This document shows, one piece after another, positions 43,224-52,318 of a DNA stretch of 64,000 nucleotides. The stretch is taken from assembly GCA_020633675.1 (NCBI GenBank), contig JACKDE010000004.1, positions 682,001-746,000 of the forward strand. Reading direction: 5' to 3'. How positions within the stretch are numbered: the first letter of the stretch is position 1; every line of letters starts with the position of its first letter. Both the position numbers and the translations under genes were made by a program. The DNA is from Deferribacteres bacterium. GTDB lineage: Bacteria > Zhuqueibacterota > Zhuqueibacteria > Zhuqueibacterales > Geothermadaptataceae. Below the pieces are notes generated by a model that was not told where the DNA came from, made no database searches, and saw only the letters and a program-made list of their open reading frames with translations.

Positions 43224-45854
43224 ATGATTGGTGACAACATACTCCATTACTGCATCCTCGAAAAAATTGGCGAAGGCGGCATGGGTGAAGTCTACCTTGC
43301 CGAAGATATCGCCCTCGCCCGCAAAGTCGCGCTCAAATTCTTGCCACAGCACTATATCTCCGATGCTGATCTCAACAAGCGTTTTCGCCGCGAAGCCAAA
43401 GCGGCCGCTGCATTGAACCACCCCAACATCGTCACCATACACGAAATCGGCGAGCACGAAGGCCGTGCCTTCATCGCCATGGAATATGTCGAAGGCGAAT
43501 CGCTGCGGGATATTGTAAAAGCAACCGGCCGGTCGCCCCTGCCAATCGACCAAATCTTGAACATTGTAATTCAAATCTGCGAAGGCCTCGGTGCCGCGCA
43601 TCAGACAGGCATCATCCACCGCGACGTCAAGCCGGAGAATATCATCATCGACAAGACCGGTAGGGTACGCATTCTCGATTTCGGCCTGGCGGGCATGGCG
43701 GGCGTGAGCAAATTGACCAAGGCAGGCTCCACTCTCGGCACCGTTTCCTACATGTCGCCGGAGCAATTCCGAAGCGAGCCGGTCGATCAGCGCACTGACC
43801 TGTGGTCATTGGGCGTGGTGCTGTACGAGATGCTGACCGGTCAGTTGCCGTTTCAAGGTGAATATGAGCAGGCGGTGATGTACCAGGTTTTGAATGAAGA
43901 ACCGCAGCCGGTTGCTAAATTGCGAGACGATGTGCCGGAAATCTTGCAGCAGATCGTTACGAAAGCGCTATCGAAAAGGGCAAATGCGCGCTGCCAAAAT
44001 GCCGATGAATTGCTGGCGGATTTACGCGAGCTGCAGCAGGGGAAGGCATCCGGGATTTCTGCGAAACACACCGCGTCCGCAGGGACGACCGGCCGGGCGC
44101 CGCTGTCAAAGCGGGCATTTGTGTACGGCGGATTGGCTGTCGTGGCAGCTTTGGTCATTGCTTACAATCTGTTCCAACAAAAAATCTCCACACCCAAAAT
44201 CGTGCAAGTCCACGCGCTTACGAACACGACGGCGGTTAGTGAAGGCGGTCCAATGCTCTCACCGGACGGTACCAAGATAGCCTACGATTCAGACGAAGAT
44301 GGGAAAAATGATTTATGGGTACGACAACTTGCCTCGGGACAAACGATGAACTTGACCAAGGACGAAAAGAGCCCTACAGGTGGTCATGTCTGGTCGCCGG
44401 ATGGCAACTGGATTGCCTACGTCAGTGCCAGAAATGGCGGTGGCATTTATGTGACATCAGATTATGGCGGCGCTGTCAGAAAGGTCGTGGCTCACAACTT
44501 CGAAGACCTGGGGGGCCTCGATTGGTCTCCGGATGGCAAGAAACTGGTTTATACGGTGAAAGGAAAATTACACACCGTGCTGGCGAGCGGAGGTATACCT
44601 GAGCCGATTCCTTGCCCGCAGGAGGTTTTTTGGCCAGAATGGTCGCCGGACGGCCAAAGAATCGCGCTGATATCCGGCGCTGCATGGTCATCTACCAGGC
44701 AGCAAGGTCAACGACTCTGGTCCATTCGTGCTGACGGCTCGGATGCCATCGCAGTCACTGATTCGACCATTGAACCTCAAACTCCATTTTGGGCCCATGA
44801 TGGCAAACGCATTTTCTTCAAATGGAATCGCGGCGGCGTCCGGGACATCTGGTGGGTGCCCGTGGACAAGAATGGCAGACCTGCTGGTTCGGCAAAGCCC
44901 TTGTCCGCTGGTTTGGATGCTTATGATTTCTCGCTTTCGAACGATGGATCCAGGCTTGCTTATTCCACTGGCGGACACGACGCCAATATTTGGTCCATCC
45001 ATCTTGAAACAGATCGTGTTCTCACCATGGATGACGCCGTTCAGATCACCCATGAAAACAACATGATGTGGAATTTGGCGATGTCGCCGGATCATAAGTG
45101 GTTCGCCTTCACGTCTGGACGCGAAGGACATAGTGCCATCTGGCTGGCGCGCAAAGATGGCCAGATGCTCAGACAGCTCACAACAGACAACTCATCGAAC
45201 CATTTTTCTCCAAGCTGGTCGCCGGATGGCAGCCGTATCGCATTCAGCTCAAATCAAACTGGAAACTGGGATGTTTACACAAAGCCGGTCGACGGTGGCC
45301 CAGTCACGGCCTTAGCGGCGAATTCGGCAGATGTCGATGCGTTTCCCGCATGGTCGCCGGATGGCGAAAGGATTGTCTTCAACTCGAATCGCAGCGGTAA
45401 CTATGACGTGTGGGAGACCTCCTTAAGCAGCGGCGAGACCAGACAATTGACTGACCATCAGGCGGATGACGGAGATCCTCGCTATTCTCCTGATGGCCGT
45501 TTTATCAGTTTTGCTTCAAACCGGGGAGGGACGTTCGATCTGTATCTTATGCCGGCTAGCGGCGGCGAAGCAAAACAATTGACGAACGTCGGCTCTCCAA
45601 AGTGGGTGGGCCATGTCTGGTCGCAGGACAGCAAGACCATTTACCTGCGGCATTATGATCCGGGAAAGAGCGATCCGAAGGTGCGCATCCAGGCCGTTTC
45701 CGTCCCCGATGGATCCATGCGCAAGGTTCTGGATTTGGACAACATCGCTATTGAAGTGAGTTGGGCATCCATGGCGACAGATGGCGAGAAACTCTACTTC
45801 ATTCAACGGCGCCCATTTGGTGACATCTGGCTGGCGGAGTTGATGTATGAGTAG
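43224..45854 (+). CDS. Membrane Ser/Thr protein kinase with extracytoplasmic PD40/TolB-like propeller
   Basis: Residues 10-270 are a PknB-type kinase: GEGGMGEVYLAED, Lys38 in ALKFL, HRDVKPEN (132-139), DFG (152-154) and MSPEQ. One membrane helix (about 298-317, YGGLAVVAALVIAYNLF) is followed by about 12 PD40-like propeller repeats, each with a WSPDG- or YSPDG-type turn (for example VWSPDGNWIAYVS and SWSPDGSRIAFSSN). The propeller should lie outside the cytoplasmic membrane and sense a ligand or cell-wall state. The last eight bases overlap the start of a sigma-54 activator gene, so kinase and regulator are co-translated and the activator is a good candidate target. Confidence 0.95.
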   Translation: MIGDNILHYCILEKIGEGGMGEVYLAEDIALARKVALKFLPQHYISDADLNKRFRREAKAAAALNHPNIVTIHEIGEHEGRAFIAMEYVEGESLRDIVKATGRSPLPIDQILNIVIQICEGLGAAHQTGIIHRDVKPENIIIDKTGRVRILDFGLAGMAGVSKLTKAGSTLGTVSYMSPEQFRSEPVDQRTDLWSLGVVLYEMLTGQLPFQGEYEQAVMYQVLNEEPQPVAKLRDDVPEILQQIVTKALSKRANARCQNADELLADLRELQQGKASGISAKHTASAGTTGRAPLSKRAFVYGGLAVVAALVIAYNLFQQKISTPKIVQVHALTNTTAVSEGGPMLSPDGTKIAYDSDEDGKNDLWVRQLASGQTMNLTKDEKSPTGGHVWSPDGNWIAYVSARNGGGIYVTSDYGGAVRKVVAHNFEDLGGLDWSPDGKKLVYTVKGKLHTVLASGGIPEPIPCPQEVFWPEWSPDGQRIALISGAAWSSTRQQGQRLWSIRADGSDAIAVTDSTIEPQTPFWAHDGKRIFFKWNRGGVRDIWWVPVDKNGRPAGSAKPLSAGLDAYDFSLSNDGSRLAYSTGGHDANIWSIHLETDRVLTMDDAVQITHENNMMWNLAMSPDHKWFAFTSGREGHSAIWLARKDGQMLRQLTTDNSSNHFSPSWSPDGSRIAFSSNQTGNWDVYTKPVDGGPVTALAANSADVDAFPAWSPDGERIVFNSNRSGNYDVWETSLSSGETRQLTDHQADDGDPRYSPDGRFISFASNRGGTFDLYLMPASGGEAKQLTNVGSPKWVGHVWSQDSKTIYLRHYDPGKSDPKVRIQAVSVPDGSMRKVLDLDNIAIEVSWASMATDGEKLYFIQRRPFGDIWLAELMYE

Positions 45855-47397
45855 TGATATGCACACAGCGAAGAATTCTGAAACACAGCAACTGTTGGAG
45901 CAAAACAGCCGGCTCGAAGAGCAGGTTCACGATTTCGAGCGGCTCATTGCATTCCTGCGAAAAATCTCGTCGGCTGCAAATGTCGAAGAGACGCTGAAGC
46001 AAATCTGCGAACAAACATTGCAGTTTTGCCGCGCCGATGAAACTTCGATCATCCTGACGGATCGGAAAGAGCCCAAAGAAGCGAAAACCCTGATTCGGGG
46101 AAGCGAGTCCGGCGAGGAAAAGCTGGACAATTTTCTCAACCGGCTTTTGTGCGGCTGGATCGCGGTGCATAAAAAGCCGCTGCTTACGAACAATTTGGCT
46201 GAAGCACTCGGCAAAGATAATATTGCCGGCAAATACACGGAAATCACCTCCGCGCTGTGCGTTCCGTTGGTGCATGAAGAAAAAATCATCGGCGTGATCA
46301 ATCTCATCAGCGCGAGCAAAGAGCGCGGTTTCGGCGAGCGTGAGCAGCACTTGCTGGAAGTCATGGCGCCACAGTTCGCGCAATTCATCAAGAATGCGCA
46401 CTTTCATGAAAAGCTGTTTACGGAAACCGCGCGTTTGAAACGCGAAGTGCAAGGCAAGTATGCTTTGCAGGGCATCATTGGCGGCAGTCCGAAAATGCAA
46501 GCCGTGTTCGCGCTGCTGGACAGTATCATCCCGACGGACGTGCGCGTGCTCATCCAGGGCGAGAGCGGCACCGGCAAGGAGCGCATTGCCCGCGCTATCC
46601 ACTACAGCGGCCCACTTAAGGATGCGCCGTTTGTAGCGGTGGACTGCGGCGCGTTGCCGACCAATTTGCTGGAAAGTGAGCTTTTCGGCTACGTCAAAGG
46701 TGCGTTTACCGGCGCCAGCCAGGATCGCATCGGGCTGTTCGAAGACGCGCATGGTGGCACATTATTCCTGGATGAAATCAGCAACATGGCGCCGGAAATC
46801 CAGATGAAATTTTTGCGCGCGATCCAGGAAGGCGAATTCCGTCCATTGGGCAGCAGCAAGCTCAAAAAAGTCGAAGTGCGCATCATTGCCGCTTCGAGCG
46901 AGAGTTTGCAGGAAAAACTGGCTGCCGGCGAATTCCGGCAAGACCTTTATTATCGTATCAACGTGGTCACAGTGATAATGCCACCCCTGAGGGAAAGGGC
47001 CGGGGACATTGTCATTCTCGCCAACCATTTTCTCGAGCAAAATGCCAAAAAATACAACAAGACGATCAAGGGATTTGATCCAAAAGTCATCGCCCACCTC
47101 GAATCACATTCCTGGCCGGGCAACATCCGTGAGCTGGAAAATGCCGTCGAGCGCGCAGTTGTCCTGTGCCGATCCGATGAGCTTGGTGTGCACGACTTTC
47201 CCTTTTTAGAATCCGTACAACCTAGCGATAACACCATTCTTTCTCCCCGCCCTTTGCAGGAAGCTGTGGACGACTATAAAAAAAGCATCGTTTCCCACGT
47301 ATTGGAACAGACCGGTGGCAACCAAACCAAAGCCGCGAAAATTCTCAAAGTCAACCGTTCCTACCTAAATCAATTGCTCAAAAAGTTTTCGGAGTAA
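45847..47397 (+). CDS. Sigma-54-dependent activator with GAF sensor and Fis-type HTH
   Basis: An N-terminal coiled coil and GAF domain (about 30-185) replace the usual receiver domain. The AAA+ domain has Walker A GESGTGKE (238-245), the sigma-54 contact loop GAFTGA (285-290), Walker B GGTLFLDEI and the R-finger region LRERAGDI; SWPGNIRELENAVERAV follows. The C terminus is a Fis-type HTH (NQTKAAKILKVNRSYLNQLL). GGAG precedes the ATG within the kinase gene. No phospho-Asp is available, so control could come from GAF ligand binding or Ser/Thr phosphorylation by the overlapping kinase. A palindrome and a -24/-12-like site lie just downstream. Confidence 0.95.
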   Translation: MSSDMHTAKNSETQQLLEQNSRLEEQVHDFERLIAFLRKISSAANVEETLKQICEQTLQFCRADETSIILTDRKEPKEAKTLIRGSESGEEKLDNFLNRLLCGWIAVHKKPLLTNNLAEALGKDNIAGKYTEITSALCVPLVHEEKIIGVINLISASKERGFGEREQHLLEVMAPQFAQFIKNAHFHEKLFTETARLKREVQGKYALQGIIGGSPKMQAVFALLDSIIPTDVRVLIQGESGTGKERIARAIHYSGPLKDAPFVAVDCGALPTNLLESELFGYVKGAFTGASQDRIGLFEDAHGGTLFLDEISNMAPEIQMKFLRAIQEGEFRPLGSSKLKKVEVRIIAASSESLQEKLAAGEFRQDLYYRINVVTVIMPPLRERAGDIVILANHFLEQNAKKYNKTIKGFDPKVIAHLESHSWPGNIRELENAVERAVVLCRSDELGVHDFPFLESVQPSDNTILSPRPLQEAVDDYKKSIVSHVLEQTGGNQTKAAKILKVNRSYLNQLLKKFSE

Positions 47398-47516
47398 AAG
47401 CAGAAGACTTCATGCAAAGACGCAGAGGCGCAAAGTTTTTGCGGAAATACCTCTTCGCTGCTTTTTTGCACTTCCGTATTCCCACGATGCAATCCTTCAT
47501 TTCCAACGGATCCACC

Positions 47517-47554
47517 TGTTTGTAAAAACCAACAATTGTTGGTTTTTACAAACA
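47517..47554. promoter_or_regulatory. 38-bp perfect palindrome, candidate enhancer site for the sigma-54 activator
   Basis: The half-site TGTTTGTAAAAACCAACAA is followed directly by its exact complement, with no spacer. The centre lies about 105 bases upstream of the -24/-12-like site at 47633, the usual distance for an upstream activating sequence, and the gene for a Fis-type activator ends 120 bases before it. A role as a hairpin terminator for the kinase-activator transcript cannot be excluded. Confidence 0.6.
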
Positions 47555-47632
47555 TTCTCGCCGATTACTACCATCACATCATCGCTGCGTAACCTATTGA
47601 ATATATAAACCTTGATTACATTCCCCTTATTG

Positions 47633-47648
47633 TGGCATGCCAGTTGAT
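47633..47648 (+). promoter_or_regulatory. Candidate sigma-54 (-24/-12) promoter
   Basis: TGGCATGCCAGTTGAT fits the consensus TGGCAYR-N4-TTGCW except for one base in the -12 box (TTGA for TTGC). Spacing between the GG and the TG of the two boxes is as required. It lies 128 bases upstream of the AhpD-like gene. Confidence 0.55.
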
Positions 47649-47775
47649 ATGAAGCAAAAAAGATGACTGTCGATGAAACCTTGATCCAAATTCGAGGAGG
47701 CCGGATGAAAACTTAGAATGTTTGTTTGTGCAAAGAAAAAGCAACCTTCATTATTTCAAAGCGAGGAGCAATGTT

Positions 47776-48282
47776 ATGAAAACGACCATGAATTTTACAA
47801 CCAGCGCAATTGCAGTGGCTATTGCCGTGTTTTTGCTGTCAAGTCCCCTGTTCGCGCAGGAAAGCCAATCGGATGCGGTCAGAAAAGTGCAGACGGAAAT
47901 GGAACAGGCCTTCGGCACCTTCCCGACCTTCATGAAGGTGTATCCGGAGCATTTGCGCCCGGGCATATGGGAATGGACCAAAGCCTGGCAAAGCCCGGAT
48001 GCCGCCATTCCGGCGAAGTATTCCGAGCTCATCGCGCTCGCAGTCGCGGCGCAAATTCCATGTAACTATTGTGTGTACTATCACACCGAGATGGGAAAAA
48101 TGTTGGGCGCCACCGAAGCGGAGATGCAAGAAGCCGTTGCAAAAGCTGCCGAAATTCGTCACTGGAGCACAGTCTTGAACGGCGCCGGGCTTGATTATGA
48201 GGAATTCAAGGCGGAATTCGACAAGATGCTGGCGTATGTCAAAAAACAAGCTGCGGCCAGCCAGGAATCGAAAAAAGAGTAA
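47776..48282 (+). CDS. Exported carboxymuconolactone decarboxylase/AhpD-like protein
   Basis: The ATG at 47776 has GAGGAG upstream; the frame is open from 47722, but the signal peptide (FTTSAIAVAIAVFLLSSPLFA) starts here. The mature protein has the CMD/AhpD core with the redox-type CxxC in IPCNYCVYYHTEMGK, followed by GATEAEMQEAVAKAAE. AhpD-like proteins with this CxxC...H arrangement are thiol peroxidase partners. Export is unusual for the family, which is mostly cytoplasmic. It is the first gene after the candidate sigma-54 promoter. Confidence 0.88.
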   Translation: MKTTMNFTTSAIAVAIAVFLLSSPLFAQESQSDAVRKVQTEMEQAFGTFPTFMKVYPEHLRPGIWEWTKAWQSPDAAIPAKYSELIALAVAAQIPCNYCVYYHTEMGKMLGATEAEMQEAVAKAAEIRHWSTVLNGAGLDYEEFKAEFDKMLAYVKKQAAASQESKKE

Positions 48283-48348
48283 CAAGGCTTTTTCGGCTTA
48301 GGCAATGTCATTATTTTCTGCAAATCTTGTCGGAGAAATGAGGTCTAT

Positions 48349-48831
48349 ATGAAAAACTTAAATCGAACCATGATTGCGATTGTATCCATTCTGACCGCAA
48401 CTGCCTGCTCTTCCAGGTTGGATACGACAGAGGACAAAGCCGCATTAGATCGCATAACAAAAACAACCATTCAGGCCTTCAATCAGGGCAACATTGAAGA
48501 ATATGTCGCCTTGATTGCTGATGATGCCGTGTATATGCCACCCAATACAGGTGCGCTAGTTGGCAAAGATGTCATACGAGATTGGTATAAGGGTGTTCAA
48601 TCACACAACCAATTTGATATTGATATCATAACCGAAAACACTGAGTTACACGGTGAGCTTGCCTTTCAACGTGTTGTTTGGAAGGGAACGATTACTTCCA
48701 AACAGGGAGGTGAGCCTTTTCATCACAATGCAATGTGCCTGAATGTTCTGAGCAAACAAGCAGACGGTACCTGGAAAATCTGGAAGTCCATCTGGAACAG
48801 GAATCGCGAAGAAGCTGATTCCGGCGATTAA
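48349..48831 (+). CDS. NTF2-like (DUF4440/SnoaL-type) lipoprotein
   Basis: The leader ends in the lipobox TATAC-S (Cys20), so the protein should be lipid-anchored. The mature part is an NTF2-like fold with the DUF4440 pattern: TTIQAFNQGNIEEYVALIAD DAVYMPPN at the pocket, GKDVIRDWYKG, then WKGTITSKQGG and DGTWKIWKSIWN near the end. NTF2-like proteins bind small molecules or act as isomerases and scaffolds; no function can be assigned. Its 3' end is duplicated at 49388-49504. Confidence 0.85.
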   Translation: MKNLNRTMIAIVSILTATACSSRLDTTEDKAALDRITKTTIQAFNQGNIEEYVALIADDAVYMPPNTGALVGKDVIRDWYKGVQSHNQFDIDIITENTELHGELAFQRVVWKGTITSKQGGEPFHHNAMCLNVLSKQADGTWKIWKSIWNRNREEADSGD

Positions 48832-48895
48832 GGGCTACTTGCGGTTTTGCCCATCATTGTGATCCTCAAAAAAATTTCAATAATGGAGGTTCCTG

Positions 48896-49369
48896 ATGCG
48901 AAAATCAATTGTACTACTGGCTGTGTCCCTGTTGGTCCTATGTGCCTGCGCGGAGAGGTTTGATAAAGGAACAGAAGAGAAGGCAATCCAGACGCTTATC
49001 GATCAATATCATGAGGCTCTCGGAAATGAAGACATGGATACGATTTCGACGTTGATTGCCCATGATGATGACATGATTGTATTTCATGCCGGCGGAAGAA
49101 TTACGACAGGATGGAACGAATTCGAATCAACAGCTCAAAGACTATTCGACAAGGCAGAAAACCTTGAAATCAATTCACGCAATGAAATAATAAAGGTGCA
49201 CAATTCAGGTACGGCAGCTTGGGTTTCTTTTATCCAATATGGCAGTTTTGCAAGAAATCAGCCAGTGCATAATTGGAGAGCCACTTGGGTTTTAGAAAAG
49301 AGAAATGGTCGATGGGTTAATGTGCATGCGCACTATTCAGGTTTACCGGCAGAATTACTGGATGAGTAA
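48896..49369 (+). CDS. NTF2-like (SnoaL-type) lipoprotein, second copy type
   Basis: GGAGG precedes the ATG. The leader ends VLCACA, with a lipobox Cys at 17 or 19. The fold is again NTF2-like (IQTLIDQYHEALGNEDMDTI, then FHAGGRITTGWNEFE and WRATWVLEKRNGRWVNVHAH), but it is only distantly similar to the previous gene. It sits 64 bases downstream in the same presumed operon. The role is unknown. Confidence 0.83.
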   Translation: MRKSIVLLAVSLLVLCACAERFDKGTEEKAIQTLIDQYHEALGNEDMDTISTLIAHDDDMIVFHAGGRITTGWNEFESTAQRLFDKAENLEINSRNEIIKVHNSGTAAWVSFIQYGSFARNQPVHNWRATWVLEKRNGRWVNVHAHYSGLPAELLDE

Positions 49370-49387
49370 TCGCCTGCTTTCCAAGAC

Positions 49388-49504
49388 CTGCGCAGGCAAG
49401 CCGATGGTACCTGGAACATCTGGAGGTCTATCTGGAACAGGAACCGTGAAGAAGCTGATTCCGCAAATGAACGCCGCGTGCGGTTTCACTGGCCTTTCGG
49501 ATAA
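49388..49504 (+). pseudogene. Remnant of a duplicated NTF2-like lipoprotein gene
   Basis: A 117-base stretch ending in TAA encodes RQADGTWNIWRSIWNRNREE followed by ADSAN, which matches the C terminus of the gene at 48349-48831 (KQADGTWKIWKSIWNRNREE, then ADSGD). No start or upstream part of the gene is present. It lies directly after the second NTF2-like gene, which suggests duplication followed by deletion or replacement of the 5' part. Confidence 0.8.
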
Positions 49505-49580
49505 TGACTACATTAAGCCACACGAGCATATTATTTCCCCGAAACATTTAATAATCAGAAAGTGAAAAGGAGAGGTCATC

Positions 49581-49976
49581 ATGAAGAATCAGAAGCGTTT
49601 TTTGTGCACCCTGTTTGCCGCTTTGTTTTTTTGTTCCTTCACACAAATGGCATTTGCACAGGATGCGACCAAAGTCGACTCTGCTCATTACAAAGTTGAA
49701 TTCGAGAATGACCAGCTACGAATCATAAGAGTCACCTACGCTCCCGGTGAAAAATCAAATATGCACGAGCATTCCGAAGGAGTGGTCGTGACCCTTACAG
49801 ATGCTCGATCCAAAGTTACTCTCCCCGATGGAAAGACGCAGGACTTCATTGTAAAGGCAGGGCGAGCGGCTTGGTCCCCTGCATCGAAACATGCCGTAGA
49901 GAATATCAGCGATAAACCCTATGAAGGCTTCTATATAGAGATGAAAGTCAAGCCAGCAACAACCAAGAAAGACTGA
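49581..49976 (+). CDS. Exported single-domain cupin protein
   Basis: A signal peptide (MKNQKRFLCTLFAALFFCSF ... AFA) precedes a small cupin barrel: VTYAPGEKSNMHEHSEGVVV supplies metal-binding His/Glu residues, and GRAAWSPASKHAVENIS gives the second cupin motif with one His. AAAAGGAGAGG lies upstream of the ATG. The small size and location suggest a periplasmic ligand-binding or oxygenase-like protein. It is part of the presumed sigma-54 operon. Confidence 0.87.
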   Translation: MKNQKRFLCTLFAALFFCSFTQMAFAQDATKVDSAHYKVEFENDQLRIIRVTYAPGEKSNMHEHSEGVVVTLTDARSKVTLPDGKTQDFIVKAGRAAWSPASKHAVENISDKPYEGFYIEMKVKPATTKKD

Positions 49977-50059
49977 TCTATCTTTGTGGCTGCAGGAACG
50001 ATTTTGCCTGACATCGAAGTGCGTTGTGAAATCAAGAATTCCCACATGGAGGATTAGAC

Positions 50060-51124
50060 ATGTCGAAATTCGATCAAGAAAAGGCACAAGCTTTTGCGGG
50101 TAAAATGATGGACGCCCTGAACGGCGGCATGCTGGGCCTGATGCTTGGCATCGGCCATCGCACGGATCTTTTTGACGTTCTCACGGCGCTTGAACCTTCT
50201 ACCAGTCAGCAAATTGCCGACGCCGCCGGACTGCATGAGCGCTACGTCCGGGAGTGGCTCGATACGATGGTCGTCAGCAGGGTTGTCGACTACATTCCCG
50301 AATCTGAACGCTACCATCTTCCCGCAGAGCATGCCGCTGCGCTGAACTCGCAGGCGGGTGCAAATAACATCGCGCGCTTTGCCCGTTCGTTGGGATACCT
50401 GGGCAGGATTGAGGAGGATGTGGCCGAGTGCTTTCGCAAAGGTGGCGGCGTTTCCTATGCCGCCTTTTCGGATTATATGAAGCTTTGGTCTGGGATAACA
50501 GCGGAGATGCATTGTCCACGTCTTGTGGAGAAAGTCATTCCACTCTTACCAGGCGGCGCCAATGCACTGGAGAAGGGCATCGATGTTCTTGAGGTTGGCT
50601 GTGGGTATGGGGCTGTCAGCAGCACCCTTGCTGCAACGTTTCCCGAGAGTCGCTTCACGGGCTACGATCTATTGAACGAATCGGTCAAAGCAGCCAGAAA
50701 AACCGTATCGGAAAAACAGCTGACCAACATTCATTTTGAGTCGCGTGATGTTTCGAAGCTGAAGAAGGAAGCTGCGTTCGATCTGATCATCGCTTTCGAC
50801 TGCATCCATGACATGGCGCACCCGGCAGCGGCGTTGTCTGCCATCAATTCTGCGCTACGTCCGGGCGGGACGTTTCTCATGGTCGACATTGCAGCATCGA
50901 GCCACACGCACGAGAATATTGATCATCCCTTCGCTCCATGGCTCTACACAACGTCGTGTCTGCACTGCATGACCGTCTCGTTGGCAGAAGGCGGCGAGGG
51001 TCTCGGCACTGCCTGGGGCAAGCAGACAGCCACTGAGCTTTTAAAGCAGGCAGGATTCTCGAATGTCCAGATTCACCAGATCGATGGTGATTTCTTTAAC
51101 AACTATTTTGTAGCAACCTCATAA
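50060..51124 (+). CDS. SAM-dependent methyltransferase with N-terminal winged helix (Rv2258c-like)
   Basis: Residues about 15-95 form a winged-helix domain (QQIADAAGLHERYVREWLDT), and the C-terminal part is a class I Rossmann methyltransferase with DVLEVGCGYGAVSSTLA (motif I), FDLIIAFDCIHDMAHP and LRPGGTFLMVDI. This arrangement matches Rv2258c-type proteins and resembles O-methyltransferases. The substrate is unknown. It is the only clearly cytoplasmic product in the run 47776-51124 and the last gene before the terminator at 51368. Confidence 0.9.
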   Translation: MSKFDQEKAQAFAGKMMDALNGGMLGLMLGIGHRTDLFDVLTALEPSTSQQIADAAGLHERYVREWLDTMVVSRVVDYIPESERYHLPAEHAAALNSQAGANNIARFARSLGYLGRIEEDVAECFRKGGGVSYAAFSDYMKLWSGITAEMHCPRLVEKVIPLLPGGANALEKGIDVLEVGCGYGAVSSTLAATFPESRFTGYDLLNESVKAARKTVSEKQLTNIHFESRDVSKLKKEAAFDLIIAFDCIHDMAHPAAALSAINSALRPGGTFLMVDIAASSHTHENIDHPFAPWLYTTSCLHCMTVSLAEGGEGLGTAWGKQTATELLKQAGFSNVQIHQIDGDFFNNYFVATS

Positions 51125-51565
51125 CGACCAGCGCTACACAGTCCTGAACTCGACATTTTTATGTATCGTCAAAGCACGTCAGGCACATCCAGCGTGATGA
51201 TCCGTTGACCTATCAGCCTTCAAAAGCGCGTTCGAAATAGTGAATGCAAGTGGCCATCGGCTGGCTGCATCCTGAAAAGGCAAGCACCTCGGCATAACGC
51301 GTATTACGCTTCACGAAGCCTTTATTTCAACCGAAGGCAGCGGCGATTTCACCTGATCCTTCATGCTAAGGCGGGATTGTAAACAGCCTCTGACACTCCC
51401 GCCTTGTTTTCAGATCGACGCCCTCGTTGCAGCCTACCGTACCATCTGCAATCAAATCTGTTGTGTTTACCACCTAATTTGCTTTTTTTTATAACATGAT
51501 CTCCAATTTAGGGCGAGCAGCAATTTTTAGCATGGCAATGGATACAAACTCCGCAGGGTAGCATA
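51125..51565. other. Intergenic region holding a terminator
   Basis: Apart from the hairpin at 51368-51410, this 441-base stretch shows no recognisable gene, repeat or operator. Confidence 0.4.
51368..51410 (+). terminator. Rho-independent terminator
   Basis: AAGGCGGGA (51368-51376) pairs with TCCCGCCTT (51397-51405) across a 20-base loop and is followed by GTTTT. It lies 244 bases after the methyltransferase stop and would end the 47.7-51.1 kb transcript. Confidence 0.65.
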
Positions 51566-52045
51566 TTGAAACCGAAAATCACAACAATTGAGCCGAGAAA
51601 GCTCGTTGGCATGCACATGCAAATGACGCTTGCCGACGATCAAACGGCAGCACTTTGGCAGAGGTTTATGCGCAGAAGAGACGAGATCAACAACCGGGCA
51701 AACCAGCTCTATGTCTCCATGCAGATTTTCACCGAAGTGCCGGACTTGTCATTCAGTCCGGATACGCCATTTGAAAAATGGGCCGCTGTTGAAGTGACGA
51801 CCTACCATGATATTCCAGCCGGTATGGCCTCGCACACATTACAGGGCGGGCAATACGCTGTGTTTATCCACCGCGGGCCGGCGGCAGCGTACCCGAAAAC
51901 GGCACAGTTTATTTTCGGAGTCTGGCTGCCTTCTTCGGGCTATCAATTGGATGAACGCGAACATTTCGACCTGATGGAAGCGGATTATCGGCCGGACAAT
52001 CCGAACGCCGAAGAAGAGATTTGGGTACCGATCAAGGTCATTTAG
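51566..52045 (+). CDS. GyrI-like/AraC effector-binding domain protein
   Basis: The start appears to be a TTG: an upstream frame is closed by a stop, and the family pattern KPKITTIEPRKLVGMHMQMT begins immediately after it. The body continues LWQRFMRRRDEINNR, FEKWAAVEVTTYHDIPAGM, GQYAVFIHRGPA and HFDLMEADYRPDNPNAEEEI WVPIK, typical of stand-alone GyrI-like small-molecule-binding proteins. No DNA-binding domain is present. Such proteins bind or hydrolyse hydrophobic small molecules, or inhibit gyrase; which applies is unknown. Confidence 0.87.
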   Translation: MKPKITTIEPRKLVGMHMQMTLADDQTAALWQRFMRRRDEINNRANQLYVSMQIFTEVPDLSFSPDTPFEKWAAVEVTTYHDIPAGMASHTLQGGQYAVFIHRGPAAAYPKTAQFIFGVWLPSSGYQLDEREHFDLMEADYRPDNPNAEEEIWVPIKVI

Positions 52046-52318
52046 GCTGACCACAACTTCCTGTTCATTGCAGCTTCCCACCTTTTCACATTCAAATGAC
52101 TTGACTACAAATCGCAGCAGCTTTATTTTAGCAACATTTTTATGTGCTGTGAACAGCCAGCTTACGCTTGCTGTCATTTTTCGGGACGATTTCAGAAAAA
52201 ATCTTGTCGGTTTTCCAACAAAAAGCGCCGCAGATTGTATTTACTTGAAAACATGCCGGCATAAAAAGCTTGCCGGCTGTGCTGTTAATTGTCATATTCA
52301 CTGATACGGGAGAGAAAA

